From Nitrososphaeraceae archaeon (GTDB lineage Archaea > Thermoproteota > Nitrososphaeria > Nitrososphaerales > Nitrososphaeraceae), in assembly GCA_025937665.1 (NCBI GenBank), contig JAICQW010000002.1, positions 1 to 34,040 of the forward strand: a stretch of DNA of 34,040 bases, written 5' to 3'. The translations under genes and the position numbers were made by a program. Positions 8,962 through 17,084 of the stretch are shown here, piece by piece (position 1 is the stretch's first letter; the number at the start of each line of letters is the position of its first letter). Below the pieces are notes generated by a model. That model ran no database searches. It saw only the letters and a list, made by a program, of their open reading frames with translations, and was not told where the DNA came from.

Positions 8962-9168
8962 ATGAAATTTCTGAAGGTGATTCTGCTTACCACTGTGGTT
9001 GTCCTTTCAAACATACTAACTGCAACTGTTTCTGCCAGTATACATGACGATCACTGTTTCGATCATGACCCGGAGAATTCCTTTTGTTATAAAACCCAAA
9101 AGCAGTGCGAAATGGAACAAAAAAATGACCGAATGACAGAAGGTAAATGTTACAAGGCTCTAGATTAG
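8962..9168 (+). CDS. Small secreted four-cysteine protein
   Basis: A 68-residue protein with a classical signal peptide (basic MKFLK, hydrophobic 6-22, cleavage probably after ATVSA). The mature part of about 43 residues has four cysteines at 32, 42, 49 and 63, an even number that suggests two disulfides, and many charged residues. Small exported cysteine-rich proteins of this kind are typical of ammonia-oxidising archaea, with unknown roles. It is convergent with the CBS protein gene; the A-rich stretch between them (9197-9210) may serve transcript termination. Confidence 0.7.
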   Translation: MKFLKVILLTTVVVLSNILTATVSASIHDDHCFDHDPENSFCYKTQKQCEMEQKNDRMTEGKCYKALD

Positions 9169-9222
9169 AAAATATTTACGATGTTTTAAAGTATGCATAA
9201 AAAAAATTAACTACGGGGCATA

Positions 9223-9657
9223 CTATATCTCATCTTTCAGTGTTCTGAGCACTTTCGCATTTGGATCGATTGGATCCAATTTTTCATTTAAATAATCAAT
9301 AAAGTTAGTCGCAGTTACAATGCCTACAGTATTGTTTCCATCCTTAACTATAAGGTGCCGTACCTTCTTTTGTAACATTAGATTTGCGGCCATCTCTACA
9401 GACGAATTGGAATCAATTGTAGTTAATGGTGAGGTCATTAAATGCTGTATCGTGAATTCTTTACTTAGTACATCGTGGGTACAAACACCTCTTGTGATAT
9501 CGCGTTCAGTAATGATTCCTATTGACTGTCCACCTTCATCAACTATTACAAGTGAGCTTACGTTTTTATCCAACATTTTCTTTGCAGCATCCTTTGCACT
9601 ATCCGAGGTTTTAATGATCTCTACTTTCTTTGACATTATGTCGCTTATTTGATACAT
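9223..9657 (-). CDS. CBS-domain pair protein
   Basis: A 144-residue protein made of two CBS domains (about 5-60 and 70-130). Each shows the usual pattern: MSKKVEIIKTSDSAKDAAKKM, then SSLVIVDEGGQSIGIITERD for the first, and MTSPLTTIDSNSSVEMAANL with HLIVKDGNNTVGIVTATNF for the second. CBS pairs bind adenosine nucleotides or similar ligands and act as sensors of energy or ionic state, here without an attached effector domain. A TATA element at 9679-9688 lies 26 bases upstream of the ATG, so the mRNA is probably leaderless. The partner is unknown. Confidence 0.9.
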   Translation of the reverse strand: MYQISDIMSKKVEIIKTSDSAKDAAKKMLDKNVSSLVIVDEGGQSIGIITERDITRGVCTHDVLSKEFTIQHLMTSPLTTIDSNSSVEMAANLMLQKKVRHLIVKDGNNTVGIVTATNFIDYLNEKLDPIDPNAKVLRTLKDEI

Positions 9658-9678
9658 GGGTTATATACAACAAAGTTG

Positions 9679-9688
9679 AATATATTTT
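9679..9688 (-). promoter_or_regulatory. TATA box of the CBS gene
   Basis: An AT-only element centred about 26 bases before ATG 9657 on the minus strand. This is the spacing of archaeal TBP sites to leaderless start codons. Confidence 0.5.
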
Positions 9689-9715
9689 TGATTCCAAACC
9701 CGAAATAGGGGTTGT

Positions 9716-9906
9716 TAAATGTTCAAGGGCCTACGAACCACCGCCATGCTAATACTGCCCGGTATTCTTATTGTTGCACTTAACTTGAAGTATGAATTAC
9801 CACTACTACAAGACCAAAAATTTTGAATTGCCCAGGCAACTTGTCTACGCCTATCGCCTACCTCTAGCGGATTTGGAGAACGGGGGTGTATGTGAAGATG
9901 ATGCAT
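9716..9906. other. GC-rich island, possible structured RNA
   Basis: About 190 bases visibly richer in G and C than the flanks. It contains short self-complementary pieces, for example aatac/gtatt around tgcccg (about 9751-9767) and ttgcc/ggcaa (about 9828-9841). A 63-codon minus-strand frame and a 35-codon plus-strand frame (from ATG 9718) cross it; neither resembles a known family. GC-rich spots in AT-rich archaeal intergenic DNA are often stable RNAs, but I see no RNase P, SRP or tRNA hallmarks. It could also be transferred DNA. The nature is unresolved. Confidence 0.35.
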
Positions 9907-10050
9907 GCTGTCATCATTATACTTTTCCTCCTACTCCAAGATCCGTATTGATCTCTTATACCATGTAAAAGATAAGAACTTTTTGAAACTTTGTTACTAA
10001 AGAATTAATGCTTATCGGTATCGGTACAATTTCCATTTGACTCAATCATA

Positions 10051-10246
10051 TTATTTATTATTAGTATTGATACTAGATTGGAAGTCATTTGAATTACTGT
10101 TAGTCAAAGGGAATCTAGATAAACGGTCATAATTGCAAACTGGACAAAAGTTACTAATTTCAAATAGTTTTTGCTTACATAGCGCATAAAGACAGGTTAC
10201 GTTCCAGAGACACCTATCACAATTTAGAAATATCTTTCATTTTCAT
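10051..10246 (-). pseudogene. Zinc-ribbon protein with an N-terminal frameshift
   Basis: The minus strand from 10221 to 10051 encodes a convincing zinc ribbon: CDRC, then TCLYALCK, then NFCPVCNYDRLSRFP and an Asn/Ser-rich tail. There is no start codon in this frame after the upstream stop at 10237-10239. The neighbouring frame offers ATG at 10246 and 10240 (MKMKDISKL) and runs into a stop exactly where the zinc frame begins. A one-base loss near 10220-10227 would explain this. The gene is therefore frameshifted by mutation or by sequencing error. An A-rich, TATA-like region lies just upstream. The function is unknown; CxxC ribbons of this size usually bind nucleic acid or protein. Confidence 0.6.
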
Positions 10247-10450
10247 CAAAAATTTTTTTCTTTATTTACTATAATTTTATTTAGAGCCAATCCATGGAAT
10301 TTTACCTGAAATCATATTTAAATTTCGATTAATTCTGTTAAGGCATATAATATTCTCTGATTTATTTACAAACTGCCATTCCAAAGTCAATACTAATCTA
10401 TAGGAAAATAGAAATTTTAATTAAGGTTTGTGAAGCGATCATGGTTTGCA

Positions 10451-11323
10451 ATGAGCAAAGATAATTTTAATCCTGAAGAATTCAAAATGAGTCAAAGACA
10501 GAGTTGGGATAGCGTGGCAGCAGGATGGCAAAAGTGGTGGAAAACGATTGAAAATGGCGCACAAAAAGTCAGCGATAAATTAGTCGAACTCTCAGAGATT
10601 AGAGAAGGACAAAGGATTTTAGACATAGCAACAGGTATTGGCGAACCTGCAATTACCGCAGGGAAAATTGTAGGTCAGAAAGGACATGTTACTGCTACAG
10701 ATTTATCTTCAGAAATGTTGGCAATTGGGGAAGAAAGAGCAAGATCTCTGGGTCTACAGGATATAATGGAATTTGTACAGAGTGATGCCGAAAATCTGAA
10801 ACTAGGGACAGATGAAAAATTTGATGCAATTATTTGTAGATGGGGATTAATGTTTCTACCAAACCTGGATACTGCATTGAGTAATATACATGACAAATTA
10901 GTTTCCGGAGGAAAATTGGCAGCTGCTGTATGGTCCGAACCATCCAAAGTTCCGTTTATCAGTCTTTCCATGGATACTGCCAGAAAACATCTAGGTTCGT
11001 TACCGGGTCAGGGATTGCCTGGGCCATTAAGCTTGGCTGATGTAAATTCACTCAAAAAATCATTCGAGAAGGCGGGGTTCGTAGATATCCATTATGAGAG
11101 GATTCCGGTAATCTTTGAATTTGATTCTGCTGAGGACTACGTTAAATTCAATCAGGACATTGTTGCACCACTTCGTACAATCTTATCTAATGAGACTGAA
11201 ATCAAAAAACAACAAGTATGGGATGATATTACTGAGCAAACTAAACTGAAATATTCAGACCCTGATAGCCGACGCGTTAAATTTGTCAATGAAGCTATAT
11301 GCATAGTAGGACTTAACAAATAG
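10451..11323 (+). CDS. Class I SAM-dependent methyltransferase
   Basis: A 290-residue soluble methyltransferase of the UbiE/Methyltransf_11 kind. Motif I is ILDIATGIGEPAI (about 56-68), the acidic end of strand 2 is VTATDLSSEM, motif II/III region FVQSDAENLKLG, and motif IV is FDAIICRWGLMFLPN. The C-terminal third carries a substrate cap (SLADVNSLKKSFEKAGF). The GTG at 10430 would add seven residues; the ATG at 10451 is preferred because it starts the typical MSKDNFNPEEF segment. The substrate is not readable. The gene stands alone, 0.4 kb from its upstream neighbour. Confidence 0.85.
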   Translation: MSKDNFNPEEFKMSQRQSWDSVAAGWQKWWKTIENGAQKVSDKLVELSEIREGQRILDIATGIGEPAITAGKIVGQKGHVTATDLSSEMLAIGEERARSLGLQDIMEFVQSDAENLKLGTDEKFDAIICRWGLMFLPNLDTALSNIHDKLVSGGKLAAAVWSEPSKVPFISLSMDTARKHLGSLPGQGLPGPLSLADVNSLKKSFEKAGFVDIHYERIPVIFEFDSAEDYVKFNQDIVAPLRTILSNETEIKKQQVWDDITEQTKLKYSDPDSRRVKFVNEAICIVGLNK

Positions 11324-11453
11324 TCCACATAATCAAGGTCGGGATTCCATAATTTAGTTGAATGGTACCATCATCAATCTTTTAATCCTATACTTAGTAT
11401 CGTATGTTTTTTACAAATAGTAGTGATTTTTGGATAAGAAACATGTTTTGCAG

Positions 11454-11645
11454 CTAATGTATTTGTTTCAAGTTCCCATCATTCAATACGCTTGAGATCA
11501 TTCCCGATGCTGTAGGCAATGGCTCATCGACTATCGTGTTGGTAAAGAGAGGTAAAATGGTGTACAACCCAATTAATATGGCGACCACGCCCAAGATTAT
11601 TGCAATGATTATTCTTTTCTGATTCATTGATTTTAGGACCTCCAT
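11454..11645 (-). CDS. Small membrane-anchored protein, N-terminal part of a DM13-type protein
   Basis: A 63-residue protein with one transmembrane helix (about 11-30, IIIAIILGVVAILIGLYTIL) and a short extracytoplasmic part containing NTIVDEPLPTASG. From memory, archaeal DM13 proteins often start with just such a helix followed by a VDEPLP-like segment, yet no DM13 domain follows here. It starts 7 bases after the full DM13 gene, on the same strand. It may be a truncated paralogue or an accessory subunit. No DM13 remnant was found downstream to 11330. Confidence 0.55.
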   Translation of the reverse strand: MEVLKSMNQKRIIIAIILGVVAILIGLYTILPLFTNTIVDEPLPTASGMISSVLNDGNLKQIH

Positions 11646-11652
11646 CTAATTA

Positions 11653-12294
11653 TTAAAAGGTTAATTTTGCGCTGCCAAATAAAGTTGAGAATGCCTTACA
11701 CCAAATTAGTACTGTATTGTGATTTGATAGATCTGTACCAATAGGAATTTCATAATTCTGATTTCCGATATTACCTTTTAATCTTCCAAGATTTACAATG
11801 TCTGATGCCTCCTTTCCAGTTGAAAGATAAACATAGAGATCCGGACCATTCGTAGTTTTTAGATTTTCCAATCTCAGGAATGTTCTTCCATCGGTAAGAT
11901 CTATTACTTTAGCAATTCCCTCAGCTTTATGAAAACCATCTCCTGCATCTATGAAATTACCCATTAATGGTTGGGGCTTTGGTTGCATCGTAGAATCAGA
12001 CATGTTTTCATAAACAGTAGAATTCTGTTTTGAGAATTTGTTCATTATCACCTGCTTTTCATCCTGAGTCATGTTCAGAGCTGCCTGAATTCTTTGTTCC
12101 TCCGTCATGCTCATAAAGTTCTGGACATTGGATGAAGTCCCAAAGGATACATGCGTTTTGGTTGTTACTAAAAATACTGAAAATATTAGACCTGTGAAGA
12201 TCATCGCGCTAAGAACAATTTCCGTTGTTTTCAAATTATATTCACAGGAACAACGTGAATCTCTTTTAAAAATATTTATCCAGATCAGATCCAA
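11653..12294 (-). CDS. Membrane-anchored DM13-domain protein
   Basis: A 213-residue frame; residues 24-46 form a transmembrane anchor, 55-105 a Met/Gln-rich charged linker, and 111-213 a DM13 domain. DM13 signs are GDGFHKAEGIAKVIDL, FLRLENLKTTNGPDLYVYLS, LGRLKGNIGNQNYEIP and the terminal VLIWCKAFSTLFGSAKL with its conserved Trp-Cys. DM13 domains are proposed to be extracytoplasmic redox units. A TATA-like stretch at about 12263-12280 lies inside the first codons, so the true start may be TTG 12234 (residue 21, KTTEIVLSAM). It probably forms an operon with the 63-residue anchor protein. Confidence 0.85.
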   Translation of the reverse strand: MDLIWINIFKRDSRCSCEYNLKTTEIVLSAMIFTGLIFSVFLVTTKTHVSFGTSSNVQNFMSMTEEQRIQAALNMTQDEKQVIMNKFSKQNSTVYENMSDSTMQPKPQPLMGNFIDAGDGFHKAEGIAKVIDLTDGRTFLRLENLKTTNGPDLYVYLSTGKEASDIVNLGRLKGNIGNQNYEIPIGTDLSNHNTVLIWCKAFSTLFGSAKLTF

Positions 12295-12582
12295 ATCTAT
12301 ACAAGATTGTGAATAGTCCTATTATCGGCTTGTCGTCAGAAACATTAACTACAAATTTAAGAAGATTTGAATGTACAATTATCACATTTCTGTAAGATTA
12401 CCAGAAAAGCCAAGCTCAAGGAGAACGCTATACAGAATAATTGGCGAGTTACAACTGTGGATTTTTCACTGTTGTTGCTATTTCTAATTCTGTGACACTT
12501 TTTTGCCTCAGTTTTTTCGAGCGACACAAGTACCTGTAATCTCTGATCAACGAGGTACAAAGTAGCTGCAAACTTTGGATAA

Positions 12583-14715
12583 TTACTTTACAATATTAAA
12601 ATTATCTAGAATTTTTCCACTATGCGATATGAATTGTCCCATTAATGATTTATCGCCAATTATTATTTTTGTAAAGCCATAATCATTATCGTTTTGATAT
12701 ATTGATTCTTTTATTTGTCCCTCAAATTCATAATGGGATCTCCCGCCTGTGCCAGACTGTACGAAAACTGTATGTTTGTTTGGAAGCTTTATCCTTTCAT
12801 AGTTATGGTTGTCGCCCCACATCACCAGATCTACTCCATACTTATCTAACAGAGGTTGTATCGCATTTGTTTGGTCCTCATCTGCGCCATGCTTCGACGG
12901 GCTTGTGTATAGAGGAGTTGTTGTTACTACTATCTTCCAAGGCTTTGTTGTTGCTTTAAGTTCCTTTTCCAAGAACTGGGCATTTGAAGATGGTGATTTA
13001 TACGCATCCAGCATTATTACTCTTGCCGATCCTGCATCAAATGCATATACCATCGACGGCTGTCCAAATAAACCCGCATAGGAATCTGAGTCATGATCTC
13101 CTTTAGCGCCTTTCATCGGAATTCCTGCCTCCTTCAACTTATCCACTACTGGTTCAAATTCGTCAAGCGAGCCATACGAATAATCACCAAGTCCTAGCGT
13201 CAAGTTTATTTTATTATCTAACATTAGGTCTACCGTTTGTTCCCAGTTATCATTTACCGACGAACCCCAGTCTCCTGCCGCTCCTATATAATAGTTTGAT
13301 CCTGGAGTTGAGACTATATTTACAGATACTTCTGTTATGCTGGCATAGCTATTCAAAGTATTTCCATTGACAGTAATTCTTATGTATCTTGCATTGGTAT
13401 CCACAATATTGTATTTTTCAGGATCTAGTGTAGAACCTGTACTTTTGGAGCTTAGGACGTTTGTGAATGCTACTCCATCATTTGAGGTGGATATGACAAA
13501 ATTATTCTGCCTTTCGTTTCCTTTATACCAGGCAATACTGATGTCACAAACCTTGTTCGTTGTTCCTAAATCAAGTTGTATCCATGAACCCACACCGTTA
13601 TTAGACCATCTGGTGTCCAAATTATCATCAAGAACATTAATTCCAGGAAACCCAGTCTGACTAGCTGAAGTTTTAGCATTCTGAACATGACCAATAGTAC
13701 ATTGTACTTGCGATGGATTCGAGGAAGATACCATGGATTTGATTTCTGATATACTTGCATAATTATTTTGATTATTACCGTTAACGGTTATACGTATGTA
13801 TCTTGCATTAGTATCAACAACGTTGTATTTTTCATATGAAAGGGATTTTCCACTGCTTACTGTTGATAATACGGTCTTGTATGATTTTCCATCCTGCGAC
13901 GTTGAAACTATGAAATTATTCTGTCTTTCATTTCCTTTATACCAGGCAATATCCACGCTACAAATGTTCTTACTTGATCCTAAATCCAACTGAATGGATG
14001 AGCCTACACCATAATTAGACCAGACAGTGTTAAGATTATTATCAACTGCTTTTGAAGCTGGAAATCCAATTTGGCTAGGCGCAGACGCAGTTGCCTGCGA
14101 AACCTGGCTATTAGTACAGGATTGAGATGAACCCTTGTAACCATATATCTTAAATTCGCTGATACTAATCCAGTTGCTCTGCGTGTTCCCACTAACCATA
14201 ACTCTTACAAACCTGCCGGTTTGGGATTGAAGATTATACTTTTGCTCAGTTAACGATGTACCATCACTTTTACCGGAGTAAGCATTGGTAAATGTTTTAC
14301 CATCCTTTGATATTGATATTACAAATGTATTAACACGTTCATTTCCCCTATGCCAGTTAAGACCTACCGTGCATATTACGTTCTCTTGCCCAAGATCGAT
14401 CTGAATCCACGATCCAAGACCTAGATTAGACCATCTTGTATTGAGATTCTGATCGATTGCATGGGATGGTGGGTTAACCGAATCTGAGCCACTAGCAGTA
14501 ATCCCACTAACCGGAAGCTTTAAACAAGTATTAGACGTGGTAAACGGGTCATATTGCCCATTCACTTGAGAAGGTTGAACAAGAGGATTTGTGAAAATCA
14601 GAATAAGAAATGAGACAATGTAAATACCAATTTTTAATTGATTGCTACTTAAATGGTTAGAGAAGCCAAGTTTAGGTAAATTTCCTCTCAATACGGCATT
14701 TATCCACTTTATCAA
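12583..14715 (-). CDS. Secreted triple-discoidin metallophosphatase-like protein
   Basis: A 710-residue exported protein. A hydrophobic signal or anchor lies at 28-42. Three F5/8-type C (discoidin) domains follow at about 63-194, 199-328 and 339-468, each with a DxNLxTxWSN motif, a WIQIDLG-type strand, GNER and RYIRITVNGN. The C-terminal part (475-710) is a calcineurin-like phosphoesterase fold: GAAGDWG (D482), GLGDYSYG (D511), KGDHDSD (540-541), VVTTTPLY (597-602) and WGDNHNYER (633-641). Compared with purple-acid-phosphatase-like relatives, three ligand positions differ: Asn to Asp in GNHD, His to Thr in HxPxY, and GH to GD before the last His. It probably binds surface glycans; activity is uncertain. 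Confidence 0.85.
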   Translation of the reverse strand: MIKWINAVLRGNLPKLGFSNHLSSNQLKIGIYIVSFLILIFTNPLVQPSQVNGQYDPFTTSNTCLKLPVSGITASGSDSVNPPSHAIDQNLNTRWSNLGLGSWIQIDLGQENVICTVGLNWHRGNERVNTFVISISKDGKTFTNAYSGKSDGTSLTEQKYNLQSQTGRFVRVMVSGNTQSNWISISEFKIYGYKGSSQSCTNSQVSQATASAPSQIGFPASKAVDNNLNTVWSNYGVGSSIQLDLGSSKNICSVDIAWYKGNERQNNFIVSTSQDGKSYKTVLSTVSSGKSLSYEKYNVVDTNARYIRITVNGNNQNNYASISEIKSMVSSSNPSQVQCTIGHVQNAKTSASQTGFPGINVLDDNLDTRWSNNGVGSWIQLDLGTTNKVCDISIAWYKGNERQNNFVISTSNDGVAFTNVLSSKSTGSTLDPEKYNIVDTNARYIRITVNGNTLNSYASITEVSVNIVSTPGSNYYIGAAGDWGSSVNDNWEQTVDLMLDNKINLTLGLGDYSYGSLDEFEPVVDKLKEAGIPMKGAKGDHDSDSYAGLFGQPSMVYAFDAGSARVIMLDAYKSPSSNAQFLEKELKATTKPWKIVVTTTPLYTSPSKHGADEDQTNAIQPLLDKYGVDLVMWGDNHNYERIKLPNKHTVFVQSGTGGRSHYEFEGQIKESIYQNDNDYGFTKIIIGDKSLMGQFISHSGKILDNFNIVK

Positions 14716-15010
14716 TTCTATTATATCACAAAATCCCTTGTCACAGTAAACTGATGTTTGGTATTTAATTCAATGAGGTGTAAAAACTTTTGCAAGGCCC
14801 ATTCTTTTTCAATCAAGACTAGAAATGCACTGAATATTCTTGAATCAAATAAAAATGCAAGTTTAGCAATTAAATCTACAGACATGGAATGATATCATGT
14901 TTTGATGATCGCGTCAATAGACTGAATAATTGCAGAAGAGTTTGTTAATGTACAAATCTTTCTTATTTACATCGAAATAATATCAACATATGGTCGGAGA
15001 AACGAAGGGA
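14716..15010. other. Intergenic region before the phosphatase gene
   Basis: 295 bases of AT-rich DNA. It contains a TGATGA...CTGA pair at about 14902-14925, half of a box C/D arrangement, but no second pair. No gene or strong hairpin is supported. Confidence 0.4.
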
Positions 15011-15547
15011 CTAATTAGCAGAAGGCTGTTGAGAGTCCCCTTTAGCCATTATTTCTGATCTAATTGAGGTCAATGATTGGTCGATTTGATATATCGCCAG
15101 TTTATCTCTTCCAATTATCTCAAATTTTTGAAGAATAGTCCCAAACAAGGTTTCTTCTTCTATTTGTTCACTTACAAACCATTGTAAGAAAGAATATGTA
15201 GCACGATCTTTTTCTCTTTCGGCAATCTCTACTAAATTATTTATAAGTTTTGTAACAGTCTGTTCACTTTTCAAACCTGCCTGGAAAGTAGATTCCAATG
15301 AATCAAAATTTCCCTTAGGCTTTTCGGTTGCTGGTATTATTGCTTCAGCTCCTGCATTATTAAGGTAGTGAACGAATTTCAACATATGTGTATTCTCCTC
15401 GGCAGCTTGTTCAAAAAAGAACGTCGCACCTCCATTATATCCGGTTCTTTCACACCATGATCCAATTGCAACATATGCCTGAGTTGATGATGCTTCATAA
15501 GAAATTTGATCATTAATTGCCTTTGCAAGTTCGGTTGATATTCTCAT
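15011..15547 (-). CDS. ftn: Ferritin (non-haem, FtnA type)
   Basis: A 178-residue ferritin. All ferroxidase ligands expected from E. coli FtnA are found one position later: E18 (ISYEAS), E51 and H54 (AAEENTHM), E95 (LKSEQT) and Q128 with E131 (SEQIEEE). The length fits a 24-mer subunit without haem-binding Met. It oxidises Fe(II) and stores the mineral in the cytoplasm. A TATA element at about 15569-15582 lies 28 bases before the ATG, so the transcript is probably leaderless. The next gene upstream on the same strand encodes a protein resembling an iron-permease extracytoplasmic domain, which supports an iron locus. Confidence 0.93.
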   Translation of the reverse strand: MRISTELAKAINDQISYEASSTQAYVAIGSWCERTGYNGGATFFFEQAAEENTHMLKFVHYLNNAGAEAIIPATEKPKGNFDSLESTFQAGLKSEQTVTKLINNLVEIAEREKDRATYSFLQWFVSEQIEEETLFGTILQKFEIIGRDKLAIYQIDQSLTSIRSEIMAKGDSQQPSAN

Positions 15548-15568
15548 TGTAATATTCTATACATTCTC

Positions 15569-15582
15569 ATATATCTATATTT
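15569..15582 (-). promoter_or_regulatory. TATA box of the ferritin gene
   Basis: An AT-only element centred about 28 bases before ATG 15547 on the minus strand, the right spacing for a leaderless archaeal start. Confidence 0.5.
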
Positions 15583-15686
15583 TTGTAATTGCTAGATGTT
15601 GATTTGAGAAAAAGGAACTTTAAGAATCGCCCGCTTCCTAATCAAATAATGTATTTTAAGATAGAGCTGATTGTTAGATCTAGTTA

Positions 15687-16418
15687 CTAGATCCCAGTCA
15701 TATTAGATATTTTTTGCTTTAACTCGCTAATTGGTGTCTGGACGTCTGCTTTATTTTGAACTTTTGATTTTAAAGGGGAGATCAAGCTCAGTACATCTTC
15801 AGCTGAACTTTTCATTGTTTGATTAAGCATGGGCAATGAGTCCTCAATGAGAGACTCTGCCCTTGAAATAAAACCACTTGCATCCTGATATTCAATTATC
15901 TCAACCACTTTCCCTTCTCTCACACCCGATTCATATTCGGTATTTGCAACGTCGAATAACCATGAAGCTACAATTAGGTTCAACGTACTATTTTCTTGTG
16001 GTACAATTAGTTTAATTGCATCGTTTAGCAACTGATTTGACTTTTCAGTCTCCTCAGTAAATTGAGATAGGTCTAATTTTTCTACATTTCGTGATAGCTC
16101 ACTCAATGAAGTATATAATGTATGATTAAGATTACTATCAACGGTAACAAGAGGAGCTTCTATAAAATCATATATTTCTACTATAGGGTGTAAGATATGA
16201 GCCCGGGTTAATGTAATATTTCCGTCCTCTTTATTCACAATTGCCTGTTCAAGATGACCTTTCATCTGTTCAATATTATACACGTATTCTATTTGGTTCG
16301 GCATTTGACCCGAGACTAATCCAAATGTTGAAACTTGCAGGCTCAAAAATAGAAAGCTGCCAAGGCAAGAGAGTATAAATAAATTAGATTTTGTAATACT
16401 TAAGTTAAATTTTCTCAA
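15687..16418 (-). CDS. Secreted helical protein, FTR1-N-terminal/imelysin-like
   Basis: A 243-residue exported protein starting at TTG 16418, signal helix about 12-38. The mature part is helical. Its opening MKGHLEQAIVNKEDGNITLT (52-71) with AHILHPIVEIYDFIEAPL (73-90) resembles the extracytoplasmic helical domain that precedes or accompanies FTR1/EfeU iron permeases (HLxxAxxAxxxGNxxLAxxHxxHP). In such systems the region is thought to handle iron before transport. The permease itself is absent. It sits directly upstream of ferritin on the same strand, separated by 139 bases. An iron-related role is inferred from this similarity and the neighbour. Confidence 0.65.
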   Translation of the reverse strand: MRKFNLSITKSNLFILSCLGSFLFLSLQVSTFGLVSGQMPNQIEYVYNIEQMKGHLEQAIVNKEDGNITLTRAHILHPIVEIYDFIEAPLVTVDSNLNHTLYTSLSELSRNVEKLDLSQFTEETEKSNQLLNDAIKLIVPQENSTLNLIVASWLFDVANTEYESGVREGKVVEIIEYQDASGFISRAESLIEDSLPMLNQTMKSSAEDVLSLISPLKSKVQNKADVQTPISELKQKISNMTGI

Positions 16419-16674
16419 TGATGATCAGCTATCTAAATAACGGCTAATTTAAGGCTTATCAAGATTCTCATTGCAGAGAAAGAACTCCAGAAATCAAATG
16501 AACTCTCCTTATGTTAATGCATCCTAATCGATCATTTACTTCCGAAGGAATATTGACAAACCCAAAAATAAATAGATAAATCTTAACATTATGACATGAG
16601 AGATTTTCTTTACTGTTCTGTCTCATTGCGTGCTGCATTTTACCAATTATGGGACCATCAAGTGACTTTGGTAA

Positions 16675-17067
16675 TTATCTGGGAGGAGTAGTATTAACGA
16701 TAATTGATTTGTTTGTGGTACTTGAGTTTACGAAGACGACGTTAGAATTTTCACAACCAAAGCCATCTCCATCAGAATCTAAACCAAAAGTGTCCGGAGC
16801 TAATACTGTAAAATTTCTGTAGGGGATATCTGTACAAGTCAAATTGGCAGAAAATGTGGTAACACAAAAATCTGGATATGAAGGGTCACAGGGATTGCTC
16901 ATATTACCCGCAGAGCCATTCTCCTGTATCTGACTTGCATTTATTTGTAATTCTCGTGGTTGTGGTACAGTAATGTTCATTTGACCACTTGCATAATCAA
17001 TAATTCCAAAGCCAGAACCTAATGGGAAAGATACTGTTAGCAATAAGATGTATAGTTTTAAACTCAT
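16675..17067 (-). CDS. Secreted Excalibur-like calcium-loop protein
   Basis: A 130-residue exported protein: signal helix 5-20, a Gln/Asn-rich spacer, then NPCDPSYPDFC (58-68), TCTDIPYRNFTVL (77-89) and GLDSDGDGFGCE (95-106). The last motif with its paired cysteines is the mark of Excalibur-type calcium-binding domains found on surface proteins and at nuclease ends. Cysteines 60, 68, 78 and 105 could form two disulfides, and the DSDGDG loop should bind Ca2+. No enzymatic domain is attached. A TATA-like ttaaatatc at about 17087-17096, just inside the end of the O-methyltransferase remnant, precedes it by 25 bases. Confidence 0.75.
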   Translation of the reverse strand: MSLKLYILLLTVSFPLGSGFGIIDYASGQMNITVPQPRELQINASQIQENGSAGNMSNPCDPSYPDFCVTTFSANLTCTDIPYRNFTVLAPDTFGLDSDGDGFGCENSNVVFVNSSTTNKSIIVNTTPPR

Positions 17068-17084
17068 GCATATTTTAGTATAGA

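Noticed and set aside
12357-12560. Minus-strand 67-codon frame between the DM13 and phosphatase genes
   Set aside because: Composition is not convincing, no motif or promoter is visible, and a 37-codon plus-strand frame from 12371 is equally likely by chance.
14902-14925. TGATGA...CTGA pair resembling a box C/D guide RNA
   Set aside because: Only one C and one D-like box are present; the second pair and terminal stem are missing.
16596-16691. 31-codon plus-strand frame ending within the Excalibur-like gene
   Set aside because: Too short, overlaps a well-supported gene on the other strand and has no recognisable motif.
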